The position numbers and the translations under genes are program-made. Below, piece after piece: positions 26,753 through 35,292 of a stretch of DNA of 64,000 nt. The notes beneath the pieces were generated by a model. The model searched no databases and was not told where the DNA came from. It worked only from the letters and a program-made list of their open reading frames with translations. Source of the stretch: Aulosira sp. FACHB-615 (lineage in GTDB: Bacteria > Cyanobacteriota > Cyanobacteriia > Cyanobacteriales > Nostocaceae); NCBI RefSeq assembly GCF_014698045.1, contig NZ_JACJSE010000006.1, positions 62,001 to 126,000 of the forward strand, written 5' to 3'. Each line of letters opens with the position of its first letter. The stretch's first letter is position 1.

Positions 26753-27862
26753 TTACTTACTATTACTAGCAGTGACAAAATTAGCGTAGCTTAACTCATT
26801 CACCCGATTCCAGTTATAAACTTGTTGACGGAAGTTTTTCCATTGTTCATAAACTTGTTTGAAGTTAGTATCTTTAGTGGCGTTTTCTTCATATATCTCA
26901 AGAGCAATTTGCTGTGCTGCTTGTAAAATCTCCTGACTATAGGGAGTGAGTTGTGTACCACCAGCAATCAATCTCGAAAGTGCTGCACCATTCAACGCAT
27001 CGTACTCTGTCAGCATATTCATGTTGGCTTCTAAAGTAGCGGCTTTTAAAATTTGTTGATATTCTTGGGGTAATTTGTTCCAAGCATTCAAATTAACTAA
27101 CACATCTAAAGATGGCCCTGGTTCCCACCAACCAGGATAGTAATAATATTTTGCAGCTTTATTTAAACCGAGTTTTTCATCATCGTAAGGGCCTACCCAT
27201 TCAGCCGCGTCAATTGCACCCCGGTCAAGTGACAAATAAATTTCGCCTCCAGGTAAAACTTGCACATTTACACCCAAACGCGACATTACCTGTCCACCTA
27301 ATCCCGGAATTCGCATTTTTAAACCTTTGAGGTCAGCGACAGTTTTAATTTCTTTTTTAAACCAGCCCCCCATCTGCGCTCCGGTGTTACCTGCGGGAAA
27401 ATTAATAATGTTGAAGTTGGTGTAGACTTTCTGAATCGCTTCTAAACCGCCGCCATGATATAACCAAGCGTTCTGCTGTTGGGCGTTTAAACCAAAGGGT
27501 ACAGAGGTGGCGAAAGCCAAAGCCGGACTTTTACCGATGTAGTAATAGCTGGATGTATGACCGCATTCTACAGTTCCGGCTTGTACCGCATCTAAAACTT
27601 GTAATCCTGGAACTAACTCACCAGCCGCAAAGGGGGTAATTGTAAACCGACCGTTAGTCATTTCCTTGACTCGTTGTGAAACCACCTTTGCACCGATAAA
27701 AGTTCCTAAACTTTTAGTCCAACTAGTAGCCATTCGCCAACGGACAGTCGGAAGTCCCGTTTGCACTGCGGGGGCTGTGGTACTGCGGTTACAAGCGGTT
27801 AAGGTTGCAGCAGTGGCTGTGGCTAAAGCAGCTGTGTTTAAAATCTTTCGGCGTTTCATCAT
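26753..27862 (-). CDS. dctP: TRAP transporter substrate-binding protein (DctP/TakP-like lipoprotein)
   Basis: A 369-residue periplasmic binding protein. The N-terminus has twin arginines (MKRRKILN), a hydrophobic stretch and the lipobox LTAC with Cys24, suggesting Tat export and lipid anchoring. Family motifs include VRWRMATSWTKSLGTF, ADLKGLKMRIPGLGGQV (conserved substrate-binding Arg) and DAAEWVGPYDDEKLGL. The last resembles TakP-type 2-oxo-acid binders. It encodes the third subunit for DctQM but sits 8 kb away on the opposite strand, separated by the two sensor kinases. The perfect hairpin after the gene implies its own transcript. Confidence 0.92.
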   Translation of the reverse strand: MMKRRKILNTAALATATAATLTACNRSTTAPAVQTGLPTVRWRMATSWTKSLGTFIGAKVVSQRVKEMTNGRFTITPFAAGELVPGLQVLDAVQAGTVECGHTSSYYYIGKSPALAFATSVPFGLNAQQQNAWLYHGGGLEAIQKVYTNFNIINFPAGNTGAQMGGWFKKEIKTVADLKGLKMRIPGLGGQVMSRLGVNVQVLPGGEIYLSLDRGAIDAAEWVGPYDDEKLGLNKAAKYYYYPGWWEPGPSLDVLVNLNAWNKLPQEYQQILKAATLEANMNMLTEYDALNGAALSRLIAGGTQLTPYSQEILQAAQQIALEIYEENATKDTNFKQVYEQWKNFRQQVYNWNRVNELSYANFVTASNSK

Positions 27863-28042
27863 GCTTATAGAGACTAGAGGCTAGAGATTAGGGGTTAGAG
27901 AAGACAGTTTCTCATATTTAGTTGTAGGATTTTCTCGTGAATAGTTGACTTGAGCAAATGCTGAGTTCTCTTGAAAAAGACTAACCTCTCTTCCCTAAGC
28001 TCTAACTCCTAGGTACACAATTCATCATCCCTACCAATTTTT

Positions 28043-29107
28043 ATGACAAATTCTGCAAACGAAGTTTATCCAGTCATTTGGCACAATGATTCCGTATCAC
28101 TCATTGACCAAACCCGTTTACCGAATGAATACACCTTTGTGGAAATTCATCGGAGTGAAGATATGGCGCGGGCGATTAAAACCATGATTGTGCGGGGTGC
28201 GCCGGCTATTGGGGTGGCTGCGGCTTATGGGATGTATCTGGGGGCGAGAGAAATTACAACCAGGGAACGCGCTGAATTTTTAACCCAGCTAGAAAATGTC
28301 GCGCAATTATTACGCTCTACCCGTCCCACGGCGGTAAACTTATTCTGGGCAATTAGTCGGATGTTAAAAATTGCCCACGCCACGGAAGGAAGCGTCGAAG
28401 ATATCAAACAAGTTTTATTCCAAACCGCCCAAACTATTAATGCAGAAGATTTGCAAACTTGTCAGGCGATGGGTGATCATGGTTTAACTGTATTGCCGAA
28501 AACACCCGCAAAGCTAACTTTACTAACTCACTGTAATGCTGGGGCGTTAGCAACTGCGGGTTATGGTACAGCTTTGGGTGTTGTCCGTTCTGCTTGGCGC
28601 GAAGGGCGTTTAGAAAAGTTGTTTGCTGATGAAACCCGCCCCCGGTTACAAGGTGCAAAACTCACTGCTTGGGAATGTGTGCAGGAAAATATACCTGTGA
28701 CGCTAATTACCGATAATATGGCAGCCCATTGTATGCAGAGGGGTTTAATTCATGCTGTTGTTGTGGGCGCTGATAGGATTGCGGCGAATGGTGACACAGC
28801 CAATAAAATTGGTACCTATAGTTTAGCGATCGTTGCTAAAGCTCACAATGTACCATTTTTTGTTGCTGCACCTTTTTCTACCGTTGATTTTGCCTTGTCT
28901 GATGGTAGTCAAATCCCTATAGAAGAACGCCACCCAGAGGAAATTTACCAAGTTGGTGACACCAGACTCACCCCAGAAGGCGTAGAATTTTACAACCCAG
29001 CTTTTGATGTCACACCAGCCGAGTTAATTACAGCCATCATTACAGAAAATGGAGCATTTGCACCTGGTGATTTAGCGAAATACCAGTTACAACAGTCTTT
29101 TAACTAA
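28043..29107 (+). CDS. mtnA: S-methyl-5-thioribose-1-phosphate isomerase
   Basis: A 354-residue enzyme of the methionine salvage pathway. It converts methylthioribose-1-phosphate to methylthioribulose-1-phosphate in the cytoplasm. Family signatures: IVRGAPAIGVAAAYGMYL, TRPTAVNLFWA, catalytic Cys in THCNAGALAT, catalytic Asp in VVVGADRIAANGD, and NKIGTYSLA. Length fits the family. The ATG at 28,043 is preceded by AT-rich DNA, and the divergent dctP start is 180 bp away. The next gene starts only 6 bp after the stop, so both are probably co-transcribed. Confidence 0.95.
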   Translation: MTNSANEVYPVIWHNDSVSLIDQTRLPNEYTFVEIHRSEDMARAIKTMIVRGAPAIGVAAAYGMYLGAREITTRERAEFLTQLENVAQLLRSTRPTAVNLFWAISRMLKIAHATEGSVEDIKQVLFQTAQTINAEDLQTCQAMGDHGLTVLPKTPAKLTLLTHCNAGALATAGYGTALGVVRSAWREGRLEKLFADETRPRLQGAKLTAWECVQENIPVTLITDNMAAHCMQRGLIHAVVVGADRIAANGDTANKIGTYSLAIVAKAHNVPFFVAAPFSTVDFALSDGSQIPIEERHPEEIYQVGDTRLTPEGVEFYNPAFDVTPAELITAIITENGAFAPGDLAKYQLQQSFN

Positions 29108-29113
29108 ATTATC

Positions 29114-30334
29114 ATGACTGTTTTTATGCAAATTTCTATTCAGCCTCGGCGGAAAAAATCTCAAGTTCCAGCTAACCAAAATTTCCGCCGTAGCAAAAGC
29201 CTGTTTTCTCATTTATTTATAACGGGCATTCTTTCCAGCAGTCTTGTTTCTTTGTTACCGACACCTGCGGCTGGTCAAGTTAATCTTGGACAGCAACTTT
29301 TACAAGAAGTATCAAAATGTGCTGAGGCTAAAATTTCTGAGCAAAAGCTTATTAATCAAGCCGAATCAGAAGCTATCACAACAAAATGTGCTTTACAAAT
29401 CCTCACTTTAACTTCAAATGGGGAGTTTCGTCCTGATGCTGTTGAGCGCGTTGCCGCTTTTATGGAAGCGGTTGGTGTGAAACTCCCGCAATCAACTAGT
29501 CGAGGACAAGCTAATGTAAAACTGCAATTGGAACGTGAGAGTTCTGTGTTTAGAATCCCCGTCCGCATTGGCAAACAAACGCAAACTTTTATCTTAGATA
29601 CTGGCAGTGGTCAAACCATTATCAATACTCAAATTGCTCAACAATTAGGTCTGAATAGTAAACCTATTCCCAATGGACTTTTAGAATATAAACCTGTTAT
29701 TGGTAATAACTTCAAAAACCTAGAAGTTAAGACTCATATCTTACCAGGTTTAAGTGTAAATTCTGCCACTGTTTCTGGTCTTTATGGCTTAGAATTACCT
29801 ACACCAGCATTACCACAGGATATATCTGGAGTTTTAGGACTAGATTTTCTCAGTAAGTTCGATGTTGTTCTCAATCCCAAAAAACAACAATTACAACTAT
29901 TACCACCTTCTAAATCTGTTGCGGGTGCTATTCCTTTAAAAGGAACCTTTGGGATTTTAACGACTCAAGTTTACATTAATGGTGAAGGGCCTTTTACTTT
30001 TGTTTTAGATACAGGAGCCTATACGATCGCAGTTTCTCAATCTATCGCGCAAAAATTAGGAATTGACACTCTTAACGCCCCAACCGCAGAAGTATTTGGT
30101 TTGGGTGGACGGGAAATTGTCAAAAAAATCAAATTGAATAAGCTGCAAATTCAGCAACATCAAGTAAATGAAATTGATGCTGTTGTTGTTGAGCAAAGTA
30201 ATATTCTCAAACTTCCTGGTGTAGAAGGTATTATTGGTCAAAACTTTCTCAATCAATATCAACAACATTGGCGGTTTGATAAACCAAATGCGCTGGGAGT
30301 TGTGCAATCGGGAAGTTTAGTTTTAACACCTTAG
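29114..30334 (+). CDS. Retropepsin-like aspartic protease with two DTG domains
   Basis: A 406-residue protein. A hydrophobic segment (residues 36-55, FITGILSSSLVSLLP) acts as signal or anchor. Two similar protease-like domains follow: the first with FILDTGSGQTIINTQ near 160-175, the second with FVLDTGAYTIAVSQS near 295-310. Each carries a D-T-G catalytic motif and a LGLDFL or IIGQNFL second psi-loop-like stretch. The two halves could pair as an intramolecular dimer. Periplasmic or membrane-facing location is expected. It may be co-transcribed with mtnA, with no obvious functional link. The substrate is unknown. Confidence 0.82.
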   Translation: MTVFMQISIQPRRKKSQVPANQNFRRSKSLFSHLFITGILSSSLVSLLPTPAAGQVNLGQQLLQEVSKCAEAKISEQKLINQAESEAITTKCALQILTLTSNGEFRPDAVERVAAFMEAVGVKLPQSTSRGQANVKLQLERESSVFRIPVRIGKQTQTFILDTGSGQTIINTQIAQQLGLNSKPIPNGLLEYKPVIGNNFKNLEVKTHILPGLSVNSATVSGLYGLELPTPALPQDISGVLGLDFLSKFDVVLNPKKQQLQLLPPSKSVAGAIPLKGTFGILTTQVYINGEGPFTFVLDTGAYTIAVSQSIAQKLGIDTLNAPTAEVFGLGGREIVKKIKLNKLQIQQHQVNEIDAVVVEQSNILKLPGVEGIIGQNFLNQYQQHWRFDKPNALGVVQSGSLVLTP

Positions 30335-30345
30335 AGGCAGGAAAC

Positions 30346-30380
30346 AGTGGTTCGGCTACGCTCACCAACCGAGGCAGGAG
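30346..30380. repeat. Dispersed repeat, second copy of GCAGTGGTTCG family
   Basis: The stretch ACAGTGGTTCGGCTACGCTC followed by ACCAACCGAGGCAGGAG repeats the element near 26,517 and 46,812. It lies in the gap between the protease and lipoprotein genes. Confidence 0.5.
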
Positions 30381-30494
30381 GTAAGAATATTACTATTGTG
30401 GGCATTCTGGCTTTCAAAATTAATTATTGAACATTACCAAATCCTTGCACACCTGTAACACACCCTACTTGTACTTTATAAACAGACTCTAACT

Positions 30495-30965
30495 ATGAAC
30501 AAATCTAGCTTCATCACTGGATTAATTATTTGTCTAATTTGGATTAGCGGTTGTGCTAATTCCTCTACAGAAGTTAGCCAAGAAAACCCGACAACTAAAT
30601 CTAAAATTCCCCAAAGTCCTAGACAAATCACTGAAGTGACTACATCTCCTGAACCAACTCCCACAACCGAGGTTTCACCATCCGAAAATCCAGAAACATC
30701 GACAAAAGCTTTACCAACTATTGGTACAGTCAAAGAACTAGTCAACGGTGATTTATTGTGTTATGCCACATTAATTGATGAACAAGGAATTGAACATCCG
30801 GTAGGCGCATCTTTTGAGATTTGTGCAGAGTCAGCGAAATTTTTAAACAAAAAAGTCCGTGCATCTTACACAATTGAATCAGTAAGTGATTGTCAAAGTG
30901 CTGAACCATGCGGCAAAACTAAAAAAGAATCAATCATTACCAAGATGGAAGTTTTGACTCAGTAA
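30495..30965 (+). CDS. Small lipoprotein of unknown function
   Basis: A 156-residue protein with signal peptide and lipobox ISGC (Cys19). A low-complexity Ser/Thr/Pro/Glu linker spans about 22-75. A small C-terminal domain (78-156, VKELVNGDLLCYATLIDEQG, VGASFEICAE, SVSDCQSAEPCGK) carries four Cys that could form two disulfides. I do not recognise the domain. Export to the periplasmic face and lipid anchoring are predicted from the lipobox. No operon partner is evident. Confidence 0.75.
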   Translation: MNKSSFITGLIICLIWISGCANSSTEVSQENPTTKSKIPQSPRQITEVTTSPEPTPTTEVSPSENPETSTKALPTIGTVKELVNGDLLCYATLIDEQGIEHPVGASFEICAESAKFLNKKVRASYTIESVSDCQSAEPCGKTKKESIITKMEVLTQ

Positions 30966-31163
30966 AAGATACATAGCAGTTTTAGTTGATATGTGAGCAA
31001 TAAAGACAAGGGGGACAAGGTAGAAAAGGGAGACAAGGAAGAGAGATGTTTTTGAAGAAGAATTCAGAATTTAATTCTAGCTCCTGACTGCTGAATTTTA
31101 TTTTGATAAATCATTTGGGATTGCTATAGATGATCAAATATGTGAAACTAATCTAGGGTATTC

Positions 31164-31331
31164 ATGTATAAAAAACAATTTAACCTAAAAACTTGGGCTA
31201 TTCGTTTTGCTTGGGTTTGTGTGATTATTGGAGTAGCATTTCTCTATTTATATCCTGTAATTAGTTGTAGAATTTGGCATGATCAAGCTGCTTGTGAAAC
31301 TGACAAGTGGCAGCAGCGTAATTTACCCTAA
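31164..31331 (+). CDS. Small single-pass membrane protein (55 aa)
   Basis: Read from the DNA: MYKKQFNLKT, then a hydrophobic helix (FAWVCVIIGVAFLYLYPVI, about 15-33), then a short tail with two Cys (VISCRIWHDQAACETDKW). TAGGGT lies upstream of the ATG at a workable distance. It ends 9 bp before the convergent ABC ATPase stop. No known family is recognised. The positive-inside start, single helix and clean open frame favour a real small protein, but length alone is weak support. Confidence 0.5.
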   Translation: MYKKQFNLKTWAIRFAWVCVIIGVAFLYLYPVISCRIWHDQAACETDKWQQRNLP

Positions 31332-31340
31332 TTCTTAATT

Positions 31341-32510
31341 TTATGGCTCTGGCCATATCCTATCTCCAGTAATAGAATCAAAGATAAATAACTGAGTTAA
31401 ATCTAATTGTAAGGATAAGCGATCGCCTACAATCACCCGTACATTTCCACCAAGCTGCACATTCAATAACACTGTTGAACCAGGTAAACTCGCACGAATT
31501 AAAGTTTCTCTCCCCAAAGGCTCAACCACCTTCACTTCTACAGAAAGTGCTGAGTGCTGAGTGCTGAGTGCTGAGTGTGGAGTCACCGAAGTTTGCTCAA
31601 CGGGGGGAACCCCCGCACGCAACTTCTCGCTGAGTGCTGAGTTACTGTTAATAGAAATATGTTCTGGACGAATACCCAAATCATAATTCTGTCCTGGACG
31701 CAGCTGTAATTTTTCCCTGACAACTTCGGGAACTGCAATTAATTGTTCACCCACATCAAAGCCATCATTGGTATATTTTGCTGACAAAATATTCATTGGT
31801 GGATTGCCTAAAAAAGTTGCCACCATTTGATTAGCTGGAAGCGCGTAAATGCTTTGGGGTTCGCCAATTTGTTGGATTCTCCCACGATTCAGCACGACAA
31901 TTTTATCAGCCAAGGTCATCGCCTCAACTTGGTCGTGAGTTACATAAACCGTGGTAATTCCTAACTCTTGATGGAGTTGTTTTAATTCGGCTCTGGTGTC
32001 ATCGCGCAATTGAGCATCTAAATTAGATAAAGGTTCATCTAATAAAAATACTTGGGGTTCACGGGCGATCGCTCTTCCTAATGCTACCCGTTGTTGCTGT
32101 CCACCAGAAAGCTGTTTGGGTTTGCGATCTAATAAATGTTCCAACGAAAGCGATCGCGCCACCGTCCCCACCCGTTCCTGAATGAGTTTCGCGTCCACCT
32201 TTCGCATCTGCATCCCAAAGGCGATATTTTCCGCCACCGTCATGTGCGGATAAAGGGCGTAGTTTTGAAACACCATCGCCACATCGCGCTGTCTGGCGGG
32301 GATGTTATTCATTAAGCGATCGCCTATAAATAGTTTGCCAGCAGTGGCAGTTTCTAAACCCGCGATCGTCCGTAAAATTGTCGACTTCCCACAACCAGAA
32401 GGCCCGACTAACACCCAAAACTCGCCATCGGGAATTTCAAAGCTAATATCTTCGATGGCGGTGACGTTGTTAAACCGACGTTTAATTTCTTCGAGACGTA
32501 CTTTAGCCAT
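31341..32510 (-). CDS. ugpC: Carbohydrate-type ABC transporter ATP-binding protein (UgpC/MalK family)
   Basis: The protein has 389 residues. Walker A GPSGCGKST near 37-45, Q-loop FQNYALYPH, signature LSGGQQQR near 135, Walker B VFLLDEPLSNLD and switch His in VTHDQ are all present. The C-terminal regulatory OB folds (MOI-type) follow, with GIRPEHI. Such ATPases energise sugar or glycerol-phosphate importers, and the partner permeases are not adjacent. Odd feature: residues about 290-322 (SALSEKLRAGVPPVEQTS and SALSTQHSALS) are encoded by intergenic-type repeats inserted in frame between the two halves of the C-terminal domain. The start at 32,510 is the first ATG of MAKVRLEEI. Confidence 0.92.
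   Translation of the reverse strand: MAKVRLEEIKRRFNNVTAIEDISFEIPDGEFWVLVGPSGCGKSTILRTIAGLETATAGKLFIGDRLMNNIPARQRDVAMVFQNYALYPHMTVAENIAFGMQMRKVDAKLIQERVGTVARSLSLEHLLDRKPKQLSGGQQQRVALGRAIAREPQVFLLDEPLSNLDAQLRDDTRAELKQLHQELGITTVYVTHDQVEAMTLADKIVVLNRGRIQQIGEPQSIYALPANQMVATFLGNPPMNILSAKYTNDGFDVGEQLIAVPEVVREKLQLRPGQNYDLGIRPEHISINSNSALSEKLRAGVPPVEQTSVTPHSALSTQHSALSVEVKVVEPLGRETLIRASLPGSTVLLNVQLGGNVRVIVGDRLSLQLDLTQLFIFDSITGDRIWPEP
31546..31642 (-). repeat. Repeat DNA inside the ABC ATPase gene: AGTGCTG heptamers plus a hairpin element
   Basis: Four tandem AGTGCTG heptamers (31,546-31,573) are followed by an inverted-repeat element (GAAGTT at 31,588 to AACTTC at 31,626, with inner CGGGGG/CCCCCG). Further AGTGCTG copies end near 31,642. 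The same hairpin element occurs intergenically at 49,927-49,965, and the heptamer at about 38,276-38,297. Here the reading frame stays open through all of it. Confidence 0.8.
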
Positions 32511-32555
32511 TATTTAATTTTGTCCTTTGTCGTTTGTTTTTTCTAAACAAATCAT

Positions 32556-32636
32556 TAGACTTCTTGCAGAAAGATTCTTTCCTCACGCATAGACGCAAAG
32601 AAAGAGTTTAAAATTTGGACTTTTGCAAGATGTCTA
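32556..32636. mobile_element. 81-bp MITE-like element with TA-flanked ends TAGACTTCTTGCA / TGCAAGATGTCTA
   Basis: The ends are imperfect inverted repeats (TAGACTTCTTGCA at 32,556 and TGCAAGATGTCTA at 32,624-32,636) beginning and ending with TA, as expected for IS630/mariner-type non-autonomous elements. It forms the end of the antitoxin-like reading frame on the minus strand. Confidence 0.6.
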
Positions 32637-32745
32637 TTGTTTGAGCAAAACTCTTGCGTTCAGAACCAAGTTTTCTGACTCTTAAGCTTTTTAAGTCATA
32701 CTCTGCACGCAAATCATCTTCTATCTCTGGCTTATCCTTCTTCAT
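32608..32745 (-). pseudogene. Truncated antitoxin-like small gene, 3' end replaced by MITE
   Basis: The frame from ATG 32,745 reads MKKDKPEIEDDLRAEYDLKS then LRVRKLGSERKSFAQTIDIL and QKSKF, 45 residues. The DLRxEYDLKSLRVRKLG start resembles a short cyanobacterial family I associate with CopG-like antitoxins, which normally continue for another 30-40 residues. Here the frame runs into the MITE-like element (from about residue 37) and stops inside it. A partner toxin gene is not present. Function is probably lost. The remnant could still be translated. Confidence 0.55.
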
Positions 32746-32784
32746 ACTTCACACTTCACACTTCACACTTCACACTTCACACTT
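32746..32784. repeat. Five tandem ACTTCAC heptamers
   Basis: Exact tandem copies of ACTTCAC run from 32,746 to 32,780 and continue as ACTTT into the 3' end of gun4, whose stop codon lies at 32,777. This is a short tandemly repeated repetitive sequence of the kind common in heterocystous cyanobacteria. Confidence 0.85.
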
Positions 32785-33499
32785 TATTCGTCCACGCCGG
32801 ATGAGCAAATAAAGACGCAATAACTCGCACACCTCGCAGTTGATTGGATAAAGGTAAATGACCTTTCGGCGCACTCAAATCCCAAATAAAACTATTAGGA
32901 TAACGTGTCCAAGTATTCCCATTTTTCCAGGCGATTTTCGTCCAGAAATTATCCCAATTTTTGCCGAGACTTAACCAAATTTCGCGCTGTACCGAAAAGC
33001 CAAATTTTCCTTCCGAATGAACTAACCACAAATGATTAATGGTGTGTAAGTCAGTCACAGGGAAATTGTCAACTTCCGTAAAATACAGCCATTTGCGCTT
33101 GACAGCCGTTGGCCCTGCTACTTCGCACATTTTCTCAATAGTCATGCGATCGGCGGCTTGGAAGTCTTGAGCAGCAAGTAGCTGTTGTAAAGGTTTGTAA
33201 TTGATCCCTGCATCTGATTTTAGAGGTACAATGCCTTCAGGAAAATTTGTTTGGAGAAATTCTCTGGCGTTTGGTGCATCAGAGTTGTAAAGGACTTGGT
33301 AAGCTTTACCATCAATCCAAGTTGCTGGGGACTCACGACGTTTCAGTAAAAATTCCCTCAACACTTCCAATCCCTCGTTACCTAATTCGGCTAACTGTGG
33401 GATGATCTGTTGTTGGACTTGAAGAGACCCAGCGATTAAGCGTTGTCTGAGGGAGTCGATGTCATTAGCAGTGCCTGATACAATCATTGGGTCTGTCAT
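32777..33499 (-). CDS. gun4: GUN4, porphyrin-binding activator of magnesium chelatase
   Basis: About 240 residues from MTDPMIVSGTANDID, the expected size. An N-terminal helical bundle (1-85; QIIPQLAELGNEGLEVLREF) is followed by the GUN4 domain with INYKPLQQLLAAQDFQAAD, EVAGPTAVKRKWLYFTEVDN, LHTINHLWLVHSEGKFGFSV and SAPKGHLPLSNQLRGVRV. It binds protoporphyrin IX and Mg-protoporphyrin and stimulates Mg-chelatase in chlorophyll synthesis. I chose the ATG at 33,499 because the conserved N-terminus starts there; an ATG at 33,565 would add 22 unconserved residues. The C-terminus ends inside an ACTTCAC repeat. Confidence 0.93.
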   Translation of the reverse strand: MTDPMIVSGTANDIDSLRQRLIAGSLQVQQQIIPQLAELGNEGLEVLREFLLKRRESPATWIDGKAYQVLYNSDAPNAREFLQTNFPEGIVPLKSDAGINYKPLQQLLAAQDFQAADRMTIEKMCEVAGPTAVKRKWLYFTEVDNFPVTDLHTINHLWLVHSEGKFGFSVQREIWLSLGKNWDNFWTKIAWKNGNTWTRYPNSFIWDLSAPKGHLPLSNQLRGVRVIASLFAHPAWTNKV

Positions 33500-33750
33500 G
33501 CCATTACTCGTGTTAGCGGTCAGTGAACAAGCGATCGCTATCGTGGATTCTTGATGATGAAACACTGATAGCGAAAAGTAGTTTACTATTTTTGATCGTA
33601 CAAAATTGCGTCAGTTTCACTTAATCCCCAAATGCTGTAAAAGGGGAATAGGGGGAAAATCTGCATATTTAGGGATTAGGGACTAGGATGCTCAAGGCTA
33701 GAACCTAGTCAAGATGAAGGATAAAGGCTGAAGGTGAAATTTATATTTGA

Positions 33751-33785
33751 CACTTCACACTTCATACTTCATACTTCATACTTTT
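33751..33785. repeat. Heptamer repeats just upstream of icd
   Basis: CACTTCA and TACTTCA heptamers in tandem, five copies, end about 25 bp before the icd ATG. They lie in the 5' region of icd and may be transcribed. Their relation to the promoter is not clear. Confidence 0.7.
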
Positions 33786-33810
33786 TATGTTTTTCTGGAG
33801 TGTTTGAACT

Positions 33811-35232
33811 ATGTACGAAAAGATTACCCCCCCGACTAGTGGATCAAAAATCACCTTTAAGAATGGTGAGCCAGTTGTGCCTGACAATCCAATTATCCCG
33901 TTTATTCGGGGCGATGGCACAGGTATTGATATCTGGCCTGCTACCCAAAAGGTACTAGATGCGGCGGTAGCTAAGGCGTATCAGGGTAAACGCCAAATCA
34001 GTTGGTTTAAGATTTATGCTGGTGATGAGGCTTGTGATTTATACGGCACTTATCAGTATTTACCCGAAGATACTTTGACAGCCATTAAAGAATATGGTGT
34101 GGCTATTAAAGGGCCTTTGACCACTCCTGTAGGTGGTGGGATTCGTTCTTTAAACGTGGCATTGCGGCAAATTTTTGACTTGTATGCTTGCGTGCGTCCT
34201 TGCCGTTACTATGCTGGTACGCCTTCACCCCACAAAAACCCTGAAAAGCTAGATGTCATTGTTTATCGGGAAAATACTGAAGATATATATTTGGGAATCG
34301 AATGGAAACAAGGTAGTGAAATTGGTTCACGCTTAATTTCCATCCTCAACAAAGAACTCATCCCCGCCACCCCAGAACATGGGAAAAAGCAAATCCCTCT
34401 TGATTCTGGTATCGGGATTAAACCCATCAGCAAAACTGGTTCCCAGCGTCTAGTACGTCGCGCCATCAAACACGCCTTAACTTTACCCAAACACAAGCAA
34501 CAAGTCACGCTGGTGCATAAGGGTAACATCATGAAGTACACTGAAGGCGCGTTCCGTGATTGGGGTTATGAACTAGCCACCAGCGAATTTCGTCAAGAAA
34601 CAGTCACCGAACGGGAATCTTGGATTTTAAGCAACAAAGAAAAAAATCCCAATATTTCCCTAGAAGACAACGCCCGTCAAATTGACCCTGGTTTTGATGC
34701 CCTTACCCAAGAGAAGAAAGCACAAATTGTCAAGGAAGTGGAAACAGTTCTTAACTCAATTTGGGATAGCCACGGTAACGGCAAGTGGAAAGATAAAGTC
34801 ATGGTCAATGACCGCATTGCTGACAGTATTTTTCAACAAATCCAAACCAGACCAGATGAGTATTCGATTCTGGCTACAATGAACCTCAACGGCGATTATT
34901 TGTCAGATGCAGCCGCCGCCATTGTTGGTGGTTTAGGTATGGGGCCAGGCGCGAATATTGGCGATGCTTGCGCCGTTTTTGAAGCTACTCACGGTACAGC
35001 ACCCAAGCACGCAGGCTTAGACAAAATTAACCCTGGTTCAGTGATTTTGTCTGGCGTGATGATGTTGGAATATCTGGGTTGGCAAGAAGCAGCCGACTTA
35101 GTTAAGAAAGGTTTAGGGGATGCGATCGCTAACGGTCAAGTCACCTACGATTTAGCAAGGTTAATGGAACCACCTGTAGAACCTCTCAAATGTTCTGAAT
35201 TTGCCGACGCAATTATTCAACATTTCGGTTAA
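33811..35232 (+). CDS. icd: NADP-dependent isocitrate dehydrogenase
   Basis: A 473-residue enzyme that oxidises isocitrate to 2-oxoglutarate, the carbon skeleton and signal for nitrogen assimilation in cyanobacteria. Recognisable parts: PFIRGDGTGIDIWPA, substrate-binding TTPVGGGIRSLNVALRQ with the conserved Ser, YRENTEDIYLGIEW, LVHKGNIMKYTEGAFRDWGY, and NLNGDYLSDAAAAIVGGLG with GTAPKHAG. Cyanobacterial enzymes of this length carry extra loops relative to E. coli. ATG is preceded by GGAGTG at good distance. A hairpin terminator follows at 35,246. Confidence 0.96.
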   Translation: MYEKITPPTSGSKITFKNGEPVVPDNPIIPFIRGDGTGIDIWPATQKVLDAAVAKAYQGKRQISWFKIYAGDEACDLYGTYQYLPEDTLTAIKEYGVAIKGPLTTPVGGGIRSLNVALRQIFDLYACVRPCRYYAGTPSPHKNPEKLDVIVYRENTEDIYLGIEWKQGSEIGSRLISILNKELIPATPEHGKKQIPLDSGIGIKPISKTGSQRLVRRAIKHALTLPKHKQQVTLVHKGNIMKYTEGAFRDWGYELATSEFRQETVTERESWILSNKEKNPNISLEDNARQIDPGFDALTQEKKAQIVKEVETVLNSIWDSHGNGKWKDKVMVNDRIADSIFQQIQTRPDEYSILATMNLNGDYLSDAAAAIVGGLGMGPGANIGDACAVFEATHGTAPKHAGLDKINPGSVILSGVMMLEYLGWQEAADLVKKGLGDAIANGQVTYDLARLMEPPVEPLKCSEFADAIIQHFG

Positions 35233-35245
35233 TTTCCGTTAATTA

Positions 35246-35270
35246 TTAGGATGGGGTTTTCCCATCCTAA
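35246..35270 (+). terminator. Hairpin terminator after icd
   Basis: TTAGGATGGG (35,246-35,255) pairs with CCCATCCTAA (35,261-35,270) across a GTTTT loop, 14 bp after the stop. A perfect 10-bp stem; it can serve both convergent genes. Confidence 0.75.
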
Positions 35271-35292
35271 AAGGACTGATGATTTTAAATTA

